Source: Ramlibacter ginsenosidimutans (GTDB lineage: Bacteria > Pseudomonadota > Gammaproteobacteria > Burkholderiales > Burkholderiaceae_C). Taken from it: 64,000 bases of DNA. A program made the position numbers and the translations under genes. Positions 27,464-35,835 of this stretch are shown here, piece by piece. The stretch's first letter is position 1. Each line of letters opens with the position of its first letter. Under the pieces are notes generated by a model. That model had not been told where the DNA came from. It saw only the letters and a program-made list of their open reading frames with translations, and did no database searches. The DNA is taken from NCBI RefSeq assembly GCF_016654015.1, contig NZ_JAEPWM010000006.1, positions 226,767-290,766 of the forward strand. Reading direction: 5' to 3'.

Positions 27464-27938
27464 GGTTTCTCCCGAGGATGATCCCAAGACGTTAGATCGC
27501 GCAGCCACCTTGCTCGTCAGCAGTGGCTAGCGCGACGGTGTTTCACCTTAAAACGCCGGTTCTAGGCCATTTGGCCGATGCATCGCCGATGCTCCGATCG
27601 CCGGGGCACCCGGAGTGCGGGGCGGGGCCCGGGGCGCGTTCGGTACGCTTGGACATTCAGGGAAAACTTGGCGGCTTGCAGGTGCTTGGGGGAGGACAAG
27701 CTCGGGTGGCGTCGAAGCGACCTTCCGTGATGAAGCCCTGAAGCTGCTCGACGAACGCTCGTCAGCGCAGAAGACTTTGCATGCGATGAACGAAGATCTG
27801 CTGCGGGCCAGTTGCTTTGGGGTATGAAAAACGCATGGAAGAGGCGATGCGGCGGGAGGGCGAATCCCTCACCACTACGCACAGAAGCGCACCGCAGCCG
27901 TCGCCCTTGAGTCCAGGGCCTTCACGCGACGCGAATGG
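27464..27938 (+). other. 475 bp intergenic stretch, no supported gene
   Basis: Short frames occur on both strands, for example a plus frame with FRDEALKLLDERSSAQK and, in another frame just after it, YEKRMEEAMRREG. These look like decayed coding sequence split by a frameshift, but I cannot assign a family. The stretch marks the right side of the accessory region behind tRNA-Val. I found no second copy of the tRNA 3' end here. Confidence 0.4.
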
Positions 27939-28841
27939 TCAGGCCGCTCGATGCGTCCCGTGTGTCTTCAGCGTCCCCGCAATCAAACGCGCACATTCCG
28001 CGGCGGCCGGCGACAGCATCTTGCCGCGCACGGTGATGATGCAGATCTCGCGGGCGAGTCCGCGCGGACGCAGCGCCACCACCCGGTAGCCGCGCTGCGG
28101 GCCGGTGGGGACGCAGATCATAGGCAACACCGCGACGCCGAGGCCGGCCGCCACCATGTTCAGCACTGTCTGGTGGTGCGCCACTTCGATGGTGGGCGAG
28201 AACGCGAGGCCGGCCGCGCGGAAGGCCTGTTCGACGCTGGCGCGCACAGCGGTGTCGCGGGGCTGGGCCAGCTGGTCGTAGCGCGCGAGTTCCGGCAGCG
28301 AGATGCTGCGCCCCTCGAATCGGGCGTTCTTCGGCAGCACCGCAACGAACGGATCGGACAGCACGGGTTGGTGGCTCAGGTCCCGGGCATCGCCGAATTC
28401 GGCAGCGATGGCGAAATCGGTGGTGCGCTCGCGCAGGTCATGATGAATGCTGCTCATCGAGCCTTCATGCAACTCCAGCGTGATGCCCGGATGGCGCGTC
28501 TTCAACTCGGCCAGCGCAGCCGGCAGGTGCAGGCCGGAGATGGAGGGGACCGTGCCAAGCGACACATGGCCGCGGCGCAGCTGCGAGCGGTCGCCGAGTT
28601 CCCGGCTCACATCGTCCAGTTCCGCCATCACGGTGCGGCAGCGCCCCAGCAGCAGCCTGCCCTCCGGGGTCAGCGCCACCCGGCGGGTGGTCCGGTCGAA
28701 CAGGCGCACGCCGAGTTCGGCCTCGAGCTGCTGCACGTGCGTGCTCACGGCCGCCGGCGAACGATGCAGCCTGGCGCTGGCCCCCGAAAAGCTGCCAAGG
28801 TCCGCCACCGCCATGAAGCTCTCGATGCGCCGCAGTTGCAT
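27939..28841 (-). CDS. LysR-family transcriptional regulator
   Basis: This 300-residue LysR protein has the N-terminal HTH (MQLRRIESFMAVADLGSFSGASARLHRSPAAVSTHVQQLEAELG) and a substrate-binding domain. It is transcribed divergently from the first TauD-type dioxygenase across 84 bases, the usual arrangement for a LysR activator of its neighbour. The likely effector is the dioxygenase substrate or product (inference). Confidence 0.93.
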   Translation of the reverse strand: MQLRRIESFMAVADLGSFSGASARLHRSPAAVSTHVQQLEAELGVRLFDRTTRRVALTPEGRLLLGRCRTVMAELDDVSRELGDRSQLRRGHVSLGTVPSISGLHLPAALAELKTRHPGITLELHEGSMSSIHHDLRERTTDFAIAAEFGDARDLSHQPVLSDPFVAVLPKNARFEGRSISLPELARYDQLAQPRDTAVRASVEQAFRAAGLAFSPTIEVAHHQTVLNMVAAGLGVAVLPMICVPTGPQRGYRVVALRPRGLAREICIITVRGKMLSPAAAECARLIAGTLKTHGTHRAA

Positions 28842-28857
28842 TCTTCAGCCCAGCTGA

Positions 28858-28875
28858 TAAGTCCTTCCGATCTTA
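28858..28875 (+). promoter_or_regulatory. Candidate LysR binding site in the divergent promoter
   Basis: TAAG (28858-28861) and CTTA (28872-28875) form an inverted repeat with a 10-base spacer, resembling the T-N11-A dyad of LysR sites. A second small palindrome, CGATTATCG, follows at 28877-28885. Both lie between the divergent genes. Assignment by position only. Confidence 0.35.
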
Positions 28876-28925
28876 CCGATTATCGAAACGTGTCATCTAT
28901 GCTGGAATCGCGGCAGGAGACCCGC

Positions 28926-29792
28926 ATGACGATAGAAGTACGTCCCCTTTCCTACGCCCTCGGCGCCGAGGTCCGTGGACTGGACCTGACGAGCCCGTGT
29001 TCCGACCCCGACTGGCGTGCCGTCCATGCCGCTTTCCTGCAGTACGGCGTTCTCCTGTTCCGCGGGCAGAAGATCACCCGCGAGCAGCACATCGCCTTCA
29101 GCCGCCGCTTCGGCGAGCTGGATCGCCACGAGTCGCTGCCGCTGGACCGCGATGGCACGCATCCGGAACTCCTGATGGTGAGCAACGACGCGAAGCCGGA
29201 TGGCAGCCCGTCCAACTCGCGCTTCACCGGGCAGATGTGGCACTCCGACATGTCGTTCACGCTGGCGCCCGCGCTGGGCTCGCTGCTGCGCGCCGTCGCC
29301 GTGCCTCCGGTGGGGGGCGACACGCTGTTCGCCAACATGTACCTGGCGTACGAGGCGCTTTCGCAGCGGATGAAGGCATTGATCGAGGACCTGCACGGGA
29401 TCCACCTGCCGGAGCGCAAGAACTCCGGCCTTTCGACCCGGTGGGAGGCAGAGAACCGCAGGCTCAATCCGCCGGTGGCGCAGCCGGTGGTGCGCGTGCA
29501 TCCGGAGACAGGCCGCAAGGCGCTGTACATCGGCGAGAAGGTCAAGTGCTTCGAGGGCATGACGCCCGAGGAGAGCCTGCCCCTCGTCGAGTTCCTTGTG
29601 CGGCATGCGACCCGGCCGCAGTTCTTGCTGCGTCACAAATGGCAAGCCGACGACCTGCTGGTCTGGGACAACCGTTGCACCTCGCACCTGGCACTGGGCA
29701 ACTACGACCCGCGCCAGCGCCGGCACCTGGAGCGCACCACCGTGCTGGGTACGGCGAGCGGGCATGTCGCCAACATGGAGAGCGTCGCATGA
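28926..29792 (+). CDS. TauD/TfdA-family 2-oxoglutarate/Fe(II) dioxygenase
   Basis: The 288-residue enzyme oxidises an unknown substrate with O2 and 2-oxoglutarate. The iron ligands are His106 and Asp108 (MWHSDMS) and His254 (TSHLALGNY). An Arg near residue 270 (RRHLERTT) should bind 2-oxoglutarate. ATG 28926 (MTIEVRPLSYALGAEV) is the family start; the much longer open frame upstream runs antisense to lysR. It overlaps the next gene by ATGA. The family includes taurine, 2,4-D and alkylsulfate dioxygenases, so the substrate cannot be fixed. Confidence 0.9.
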   Translation: MTIEVRPLSYALGAEVRGLDLTSPCSDPDWRAVHAAFLQYGVLLFRGQKITREQHIAFSRRFGELDRHESLPLDRDGTHPELLMVSNDAKPDGSPSNSRFTGQMWHSDMSFTLAPALGSLLRAVAVPPVGGDTLFANMYLAYEALSQRMKALIEDLHGIHLPERKNSGLSTRWEAENRRLNPPVAQPVVRVHPETGRKALYIGEKVKCFEGMTPEESLPLVEFLVRHATRPQFLLRHKWQADDLLVWDNRCTSHLALGNYDPRQRRHLERTTVLGTASGHVANMESVA

Positions 29793-30781
29793 GCAGTTTC
29801 TCCCGTCGTTCCGCGATCCTGCGTACCCTGGCTTCGCTCGCGGTGGGCGCACAGGCCGCCGCGAGCGTGCACGCGCAGGCGTTTCCGGCCAGGCCGCTGC
29901 GGCTGGTCGTCCCGTTCGCGCCCGGCGGCTCGACCGACCTGCTGGCGCGCATCGTGGCCGCGCCGCTGTCCGAGCGCCTGAAACAGGCGGTGGTGGTCGA
30001 GAACCGCCCGGGCGCGGGCGGCAACATCGGCGCCGACGTGGTCGCCAAGTCCGCGCCCGACGGCCACACGCTGGTGATGGGGTCGATCGGCACCCATGCG
30101 ACCAATGCCTTGATCTACACCAGCATGCCGTACGACCCGGTGCGCGACTTCGCACCGATCGCGCTGGTGGGCGTCGCGACGCTGGTGCTGGTCGTGCATC
30201 CGTCGCTTCCGGTCCGCACGGTCGGTGAGCTGATCCAGGCGCTCAAGAGCCGTCCCCAGGAGTTCAGCTACGCCTCGGGCGGGGTGGGCGCCTCGCAGCA
30301 TCTCGCGGCGGAGATGTTCAAGTACACCACGCACACCTCCATGCAGCATGTCCCCTACAAGGGCAGCGCCGGTGCGCTGGCGGATCTGCTGAGCGGCCGC
30401 GTGCCCATCATGTTCGCCGACCTGCCGCTCGTGCTGCAGCATATCCAGGGCGGCTCCCTGCGCGCGATCGGTGTGTGCGACCCGGAGCGCAGCCCGGCAC
30501 TGCCCGACGTGCCCACGATCAGCGAATCGGGCGTACCCGGGTATTCGTCGTCGGCCTGGTACGGGCTCTTCGCGCCGGCAAAGACACCGGGTCCCCTGCT
30601 GCAAACGCTGCAGACCGAGGTCGTCGACATCCTCAAGCAGCCGCGCATCAGCAAGGCCATCGTGGAGCTCGGTGCGAAGCCCGGTGGTCCGGCCGGCGCG
30701 CAGTTGCGCGAGTTCCAGCTGGCCGAGATCCAGCGCTGGCGCGAGGTGGTCCGCGTAGCGCACATCAAGATGGACGCCTGA
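29789..30781 (+). CDS. Bug/TctC-family periplasmic solute-binding protein
   Basis: The signal peptide (about residues 1-30, ending ASVHAQ) is followed by LRLVVPFAPGGSTDLLARI and VVENRPGAGGNIGADVVA, the Bug signatures. 330 aa. The ATGA overlap with the dioxygenase gene shows co-translation, so the binding protein probably handles the dioxygenase substrate. No TctAB permease genes are nearby. Confidence 0.92.
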   Translation: MSSFSRRSAILRTLASLAVGAQAAASVHAQAFPARPLRLVVPFAPGGSTDLLARIVAAPLSERLKQAVVVENRPGAGGNIGADVVAKSAPDGHTLVMGSIGTHATNALIYTSMPYDPVRDFAPIALVGVATLVLVVHPSLPVRTVGELIQALKSRPQEFSYASGGVGASQHLAAEMFKYTTHTSMQHVPYKGSAGALADLLSGRVPIMFADLPLVLQHIQGGSLRAIGVCDPERSPALPDVPTISESGVPGYSSSAWYGLFAPAKTPGPLLQTLQTEVVDILKQPRISKAIVELGAKPGGPAGAQLREFQLAEIQRWREVVRVAHIKMDA

Positions 30782-30820
30782 GGCGTCGTCAGTTCACTCC
30801 CCCCACTTGCGAGATTGTTC

Positions 30821-31747
30821 ATGATTGAAGTCCAACCGGTCGGCTATGCACTCGGTGCAAAGGTCACGGGCGTCGACCTTTCCAGGCCGCTCAAGTCCGA
30901 CGAAATCCAGCAGATCAAGGATGCCTGGACGAAGCACCTCGTGCTGGTGTTTCCCGGCCAGCAGCTCGATCCGGAGTCGCTGATCGCCTTCACGAAGCAC
31001 TTCGGCGAACTGGACAACTACGACAGCCAGCCCTTCAACCGGCATCCCGAGTACGACCAGGTGATGCTGCTGTCGAACAAGCCGCTCAACGGCAAGATTC
31101 CCCCGGGGGCGAACAACGGGCAGAACTGGCACACCGACCTTTCGTACACCATCCGTCCCGCGAAGGCGACGATGGTGTACTGCATCGAGAAGCCCTCCGT
31201 GGGCGGCGACACGATGTTCGCCAGCATGTACGCGGCCTACGAATCGCTTTCGCCGAAGATGCGCGCCTTCCTCGACGACCTGGAAGCCGTGAACGACGTC
31301 AGCCTCATCTCGGCCCGGCGCGACCCGGCCATCATGGAAGCGTTCAAGCGCTTGAATCCGCCGGTCGTGCATCCGGCCGTCCGCATCCATCCGGAATCAG
31401 GCAAGCCGGCGCTCTATGTCAACGACCGGGTCCGGACCTTCGTCGGAATGAGCGACGCCGAGAGCAAGCCGATCATCAAGTTCTTGTGCGAGCACTCCGT
31501 GCAGCCGCGCTTCGTGTACCGCCATCGCTGGGAGGTGCGCGACCTCGTGCTGTGGGACAACCGCTGCCTCACGCACCTGGCCGTCGGCGACTATGCGCCC
31601 AACGAGTTCCGGCACATGATCCGCACGTCCACCATGGGCGACTACTACGGTCGCTACGAGAATCCGGAAGCCGCGGAAGCAGCGCACAAGGCGGCGAACA
31701 TCACGAGCCACGAGATCGCCGCGGGCGTTTCGACGCTCCACGACTGA
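30821..31747 (+). CDS. TauD/TfdA-family 2-oxoglutarate/Fe(II) dioxygenase (second copy)
   Basis: The 308-residue protein is related to, but clearly diverged from, the first dioxygenase. The iron ligands are His104/Asp106 (NWHTDLS) and His252 (LTHLAVGDY), and Arg268 (MIRTS) probably binds 2-oxoglutarate. ATG 30821 (MIEVQPVGYALGAKV) is preferred to TTG 30815. A 20-residue C-terminal extension with EAAEAAHKAANI is not in the first copy. It is 39 bases after the first Bug gene and one base before the second. Confidence 0.9.
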   Translation: MIEVQPVGYALGAKVTGVDLSRPLKSDEIQQIKDAWTKHLVLVFPGQQLDPESLIAFTKHFGELDNYDSQPFNRHPEYDQVMLLSNKPLNGKIPPGANNGQNWHTDLSYTIRPAKATMVYCIEKPSVGGDTMFASMYAAYESLSPKMRAFLDDLEAVNDVSLISARRDPAIMEAFKRLNPPVVHPAVRIHPESGKPALYVNDRVRTFVGMSDAESKPIIKFLCEHSVQPRFVYRHRWEVRDLVLWDNRCLTHLAVGDYAPNEFRHMIRTSTMGDYYGRYENPEAAEAAHKAANITSHEIAAGVSTLHD

Positions 31748-31748
31748 C

Positions 31749-32708
31749 ATGGCCCTGAAGCTCACGCGCAGGTCGCTGCTGGCCACCGCCGCCGCCGCGG
31801 CAGCCTTTCCCGGGTATGCGGCGGACCAGCCGATCCGGATTTCGGTCGGCTTTCCACCGGGCGGCACGACGGACGTCCTCGCCCGCATCGTCGCAGCCAA
31901 CCTGGGCCAGAAGCTCGGACGCTCCGTCATCGTGGAGAACCGGCCCGGCGCCAGCGGCAACATCGCCGCGCAAATGGTGGCCAGGAGCGCTCCCGACGGC
32001 GCGACCCTTCTGTTCGTCCCGAGCAGCCACGCCACCAACGCGAGCCTCTACAAGAAGCTGCCCTTCGACACGGAAAAGGATTTCACGGCGATCGGGATGG
32101 TCGCGCGAACCCCCTATGTCCTGGTGGTGCATCCGCGAATCCCCGCAAGGTCGGTGGCCGAATTCATCGCGCTGCTGAAGGCGCAACCGGGGCAGTTCCA
32201 GTACGCCACCGCGAGCCCGGGAACCGGGCAACATCTGGCCGCCGAACTGTTCAAGAAGTTGGCTGGCGTCGAGATGACGCAGATCCCGTACAAGGGCAGT
32301 TCTGCGGCGCTGCCCGACCTGATTGCCGGTCGCACGCCCATCATGTTCGATAACGTCGCGCTCATGGTTCCGCACATCCGGTCGGGTGCGCTGCGGGCCT
32401 TGGGCGTCACCAGCGAGAAGCGCTCGCCGTTGCTGCCGTCGGTGGCGGCGGTCGCCGAAACGCTTCCGGGCTACGAGATCCAGGGCTGGTTCGCCTTGCT
32501 GGCTCCGGCGAACACGGCGCCCTCGCTGGTCCGCGAGTACAACGCGGCACTCAACGCGGTGGTCAACGATCCGGCCTTCGTCAATCGCCTCGGCGATCTG
32601 GGCGCGGAGACCATGACCGGTAGCCCGGCGATGGCCAACGAGTACATCCAGAAGGAAGTCGCGCGCTGGGGCGGAGTGATCCGTTCGGCCAACATCTCGC
32701 TCGATTGA
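31749..32708 (+). CDS. Bug/TctC-family periplasmic solute-binding protein
   Basis: The 319-residue protein begins with a signal peptide (LTRRSLLATAAAAAAFPGYA, about residues 5-24), then IRISVGFPPGGTTDVLARIVAA and VENRPGASGNIAAQMVA. It closes the dioxygenase-Bug-dioxygenase-Bug row. A GC-rich hairpin without a T-run lies 47 bases downstream (32755-32774). Confidence 0.92.
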   Translation: MALKLTRRSLLATAAAAAAFPGYAADQPIRISVGFPPGGTTDVLARIVAANLGQKLGRSVIVENRPGASGNIAAQMVARSAPDGATLLFVPSSHATNASLYKKLPFDTEKDFTAIGMVARTPYVLVVHPRIPARSVAEFIALLKAQPGQFQYATASPGTGQHLAAELFKKLAGVEMTQIPYKGSSAALPDLIAGRTPIMFDNVALMVPHIRSGALRALGVTSEKRSPLLPSVAAVAETLPGYEIQGWFALLAPANTAPSLVREYNAALNAVVNDPAFVNRLGDLGAETMTGSPAMANEYIQKEVARWGGVIRSANISLD

Positions 32709-32847
32709 TCCGGGACGGGCGCGTCAGCGAGGCGCGCGTGTAGAACAGACGTCGCGGGGCCTCGAGGGGCCCCGTCGAACGGCCGTCCTCACACCCCGGT
32801 GACCGCCCCCCGGCCCCATCTCTCCGCCAGCCAGTCTGTCATGCAGA

Positions 32848-33462
32848 TCATCGCTCGCTGAGGGCCAGTCTCGCTCCGAGGGCTACGAATGCTGCTGCGA
32901 ACCCATAGCGCAACCAGGCCTGTGCTCGCCGTGACTCGATGATCTTCCGGCGAAAGCCGTGGGCAATGGAGCCGTACACGACGAACACCGCGAAGGTCAT
33001 GGCCATAAATACGGCGCTCAGGAGCAGCAGCTGCGACATCGTGTCGGGCGAGCTCGCGTCCACGAACTGCGGCAGGAATGCAAGGAAGAAGATGGTGAGC
33101 TTCGGATTCAGGATGTTGAGCAGGAATCCCTTCACGACGACCCCCGCAGGCGTAGGCGCGCCGCCGCTGTCGTCGACGGCAAACTGAGACCTGTTTCGAA
33201 GCGTCGCGAATCCGACGTACAGGAGATAGGCGACCCCCGCATACCTGAGCACCTGGAACGCCAACGCGCTGGTATGCATGACTGCTGCCAGGCCGAAGAT
33301 GGTGGCAAGGAGGTGCGGGACGATCCCTGCGGTGCAGCCCAGCGCCGCAAAAGCACTGGCGCGGCGGCCTTGCATCAATCCGGTGGAGACGGTGTAGATC
33401 ACGCCCGTGCCGGGAATCAGCACGACGATCAGCGACGTGATCAGGAATTCGATGGTGATCAT
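32848..33462 (-). CDS. LysE/RhtB-family amino acid or metabolite exporter
   Basis: The 204-residue integral membrane protein has five to six hydrophobic segments and the LysE signature LIPGTGVIYTVSTGLMQGRR near the N-terminus, plus LLNILNPKLTIFFLAFLPQF in the middle. Such exporters remove amino acids or homoserine lactones. It stands alone between two loci, converging with the Bug gene. The cargo cannot be named. Confidence 0.9.
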   Translation of the reverse strand: MITIEFLITSLIVVLIPGTGVIYTVSTGLMQGRRASAFAALGCTAGIVPHLLATIFGLAAVMHTSALAFQVLRYAGVAYLLYVGFATLRNRSQFAVDDSGGAPTPAGVVVKGFLLNILNPKLTIFFLAFLPQFVDASSPDTMSQLLLLSAVFMAMTFAVFVVYGSIAHGFRRKIIESRRAQAWLRYGFAAAFVALGARLALSER

Positions 33463-33618
33463 CCTGTACTTTCGCGAGTCAATGTCGATGTGCTTACGTC
33501 GGCTGGCACTCGAATGCCAAGAGGGAAGGGCCTTCGGCGCGATCTCTGAAGCGGGGGCTTTGAGAAGGGCGCGCAGCTGGCCAACTCGACTCGCCGCATC
33601 GTCCGGGTCAGCCGGCCT

Positions 33619-34536
33619 CTATGACTCGCCGGTCGTCCAGATGACGTTGGCTGCGCCGAAATCCGCCTCGTCCTGCACCAGGTTCACGATGGTTCGAATG
33701 AGCGGGCGCTCGTCGTCGCGCCGCCAGATCAGGTTGTAGGTCAGCCGCGGCATCGGCGGATCGCTTTCCAGGGGAATCAGGGAGCCGTGGTCGAAGAGGG
33801 GCTGCACGTAGTCGCGCGGCTGGAAGCTGATGCCGGCGCCCGCGATGGTCAGGGCGATGATCGCCGCGCGGCTGTTGCACTGGATCGTCTTGCCGACGCG
33901 GATGCCGTTGGCGCGCGACCAGCTCTCGAAGGCCGCGGACAGGCCCGAGTCCTGGGTGTTGTTGATGACGGGATGCTTCTCGAAGTCCCCGGGGGACAGC
34001 ACCGTGCGGCGCCGCAGGCGCGACGGCGAACTGGTCCAGACGAACTCGATGTCGGCGACCGGCCGGCCCTGGACTTCCGAGGCGCTGAAGGGGCCGGCGA
34101 TGCTCGCGACGTCCAGCTCGCCGCGGGCGATCGCCACTTCGAGCGGCCTGGAGAGCGCTACCGTCGGTTCCAGCACGACATCCGGGTAACCCTGCTCGAG
34201 CCGCGCCGCGAAGGCGGGAAACCAGGTGGTGGCGGCGAGCTCCGTGAGGCCGAAGCGGCAGACGCCGCGGACCTGCAGCTCCTGGCTGGCCAGGCTGGAG
34301 CGGATCTCGCGCTCGAACTCCAGCATCGTGCCGGCCTTCTGCAGCAGGATCTCCCCCGCGGCGGTGAGCGTCGCGCGCCGGCTGTGGCGGTCGAAGAGCA
34401 GTTGCCCCAGGTCGGTCTCGAGTTCCGCGATCCGCTTGGACAGCGAAGACTGGGTGACGTGCAGGCGCCTGGCTGCAATCGCGAAGGTGCCCAGCTTCGC
34501 CGCCCAGTAGAACGCCTCGAGCTGCTTCAGGGTCAT
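33619..34536 (-). CDS. LysR-family transcriptional regulator
   Basis: This 305-residue LysR protein has the HTH MTLKQLEAFYWAAKLGTFAIAARRLHVTQSSLSKRIAELE and an effector domain. ATG 34536 is the usual family start; ATG 34578 upstream is less likely. It lies 62 bases after the CoA-transferase gene on the same strand, so it is the tail of the leftward acid-degradation operon or has its own promoter in the gap. It probably controls the divergent acyl-CoA genes (inference). Confidence 0.92.
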   Translation of the reverse strand: MTLKQLEAFYWAAKLGTFAIAARRLHVTQSSLSKRIAELETDLGQLLFDRHSRRATLTAAGEILLQKAGTMLEFEREIRSSLASQELQVRGVCRFGLTELAATTWFPAFAARLEQGYPDVVLEPTVALSRPLEVAIARGELDVASIAGPFSASEVQGRPVADIEFVWTSSPSRLRRRTVLSPGDFEKHPVINNTQDSGLSAAFESWSRANGIRVGKTIQCNSRAAIIALTIAGAGISFQPRDYVQPLFDHGSLIPLESDPPMPRLTYNLIWRRDDERPLIRTIVNLVQDEADFGAANVIWTTGES

Positions 34537-34598
34537 GGGGAGTCCTCGGGAACCGACCAGTTTACCCGAGCGCATTGCGCGCTCCCCCCGCGCAGGAA

Positions 34599-35825
34599 TC
34601 AGTCGGCCGCCATCTCCAGCGGGGCCTGGACCACGCCGTGGCGCACGAAGCCTTCGATCTCCGCGCTGGAGAAGCCCGCCTCTTCCAGGATGCCCACGGA
34701 GTCCTCCCCGAGCCGGGGCGCATGGTGGCGCACCTGGAAGGGCTGCGCAAACTGCACCGGGCTGCGCACCACGCGGTAGGGGCCCTCCGTCGGATGCTCG
34801 TGCAGCGGGAACATGCCGACGGCCGCGAGATGCTCGTCGTCCAGCACTTCGTCCAGGCTCTTCACCGGCATGCAAGGGATGCTCACGCGATCGCAGAAGG
34901 CCTGCCATTCGGCATTCGCGAAGCGCGGCGCCTCCTGCTCCACCGCCGCATACAGGAAGTCGATGTGCTGCACGCGATCCGCGAGCACGCGGAACCGCGC
35001 GTCGCCCAGCAACTCGGTGCGCCCGGTGAAGCGGAAGAAGTCGGCCCAGTTGCTGTCCGAATACGGCAGGATGCACATGTAGCCGTCGGCCGTGCGGAAC
35101 GGCTTGCGGTACTTGCTCAGCACCCGCTTGAAGCCGATCTCTCCCAGCGGCGGCTCGAAGGTCGCGCCGTGCAGGTGTTCGACGAGCGCGAATTCCGCGG
35201 CCGTCTCCAGCATGGGCACTTCCACCGCCTGCCCGCCGCCGCCCTTGGCCTGCTGCAGCAGGGCCGCGAGGACGGCGTAGGCGACGGTCTGCCCCGTGAT
35301 CTTGTCGCACAGCACGGTGGGGGCGAACGCCGGCTCGCCGTGCACCATCGCATGCAGGCCGGCGAGACCCGAGGCCGCCTGGATCACGTCGTCGTAGGCC
35401 GCGCGGCCGGAATACGGGCCGGCCGAGCCGAAGCCCACGGCGCCGCAGTACACGATGTCGGGACGCAGGGCGCGGACGCCTTCGTAGCCGAGGCCGAGCC
35501 GGTCCGCGGCCTGCTGCCGCATGTTGTGGATGAACGCGTCGGCGCTGCCGATCAGGCGCTTGAGGATCGCCATGCCCTGCGGCGTCTTCAGGTCCACCGA
35601 GATGCTGCGCTTGTTGCGGTTCAGGTTGATGAAGTAGCCAGCCATGCCGGCATGCTTCAGCGGCTTGTAGTGCCGCGTCTGGTCACCGGCGAGCGTCTCC
35701 ACCTTGATCACGTCGGCGCCGAGGTCCGCCAGGATCCGGGTCGCATAAGGCCCGAGCACCACGGTCGTGAGATCGACGATCCGGACTCCCTCCAGCGGGC
35801 CATTCTTGAAGCGGCTCTTGCTCAT
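34599..35825 (-). CDS. CaiB/BaiF-type (class III) CoA-transferase
   Basis: This 408-residue class III transferase moves CoA from a donor thioester to an acid. GVRIVDLTTVVLGPYATRILADLGADVIKVE (residues 13-43) is the nucleotide-binding start, and Asp174 (VLCDKITGQ) is the likely catalytic aspartate. There is no acyl-CoA synthetase in the locus, so this enzyme is the probable entry point for the acid. It follows the acyl-CoA dehydrogenase gene by 10 bases. Confidence 0.9.
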   Translation of the reverse strand: MSKSRFKNGPLEGVRIVDLTTVVLGPYATRILADLGADVIKVETLAGDQTRHYKPLKHAGMAGYFINLNRNKRSISVDLKTPQGMAILKRLIGSADAFIHNMRQQAADRLGLGYEGVRALRPDIVYCGAVGFGSAGPYSGRAAYDDVIQAASGLAGLHAMVHGEPAFAPTVLCDKITGQTVAYAVLAALLQQAKGGGGQAVEVPMLETAAEFALVEHLHGATFEPPLGEIGFKRVLSKYRKPFRTADGYMCILPYSDSNWADFFRFTGRTELLGDARFRVLADRVQHIDFLYAAVEQEAPRFANAEWQAFCDRVSIPCMPVKSLDEVLDDEHLAAVGMFPLHEHPTEGPYRVVRSPVQFAQPFQVRHHAPRLGEDSVGILEEAGFSSAEIEGFVRHGVVQAPLEMAAD

Positions 35826-35835
35826 GTGTCTGCCT

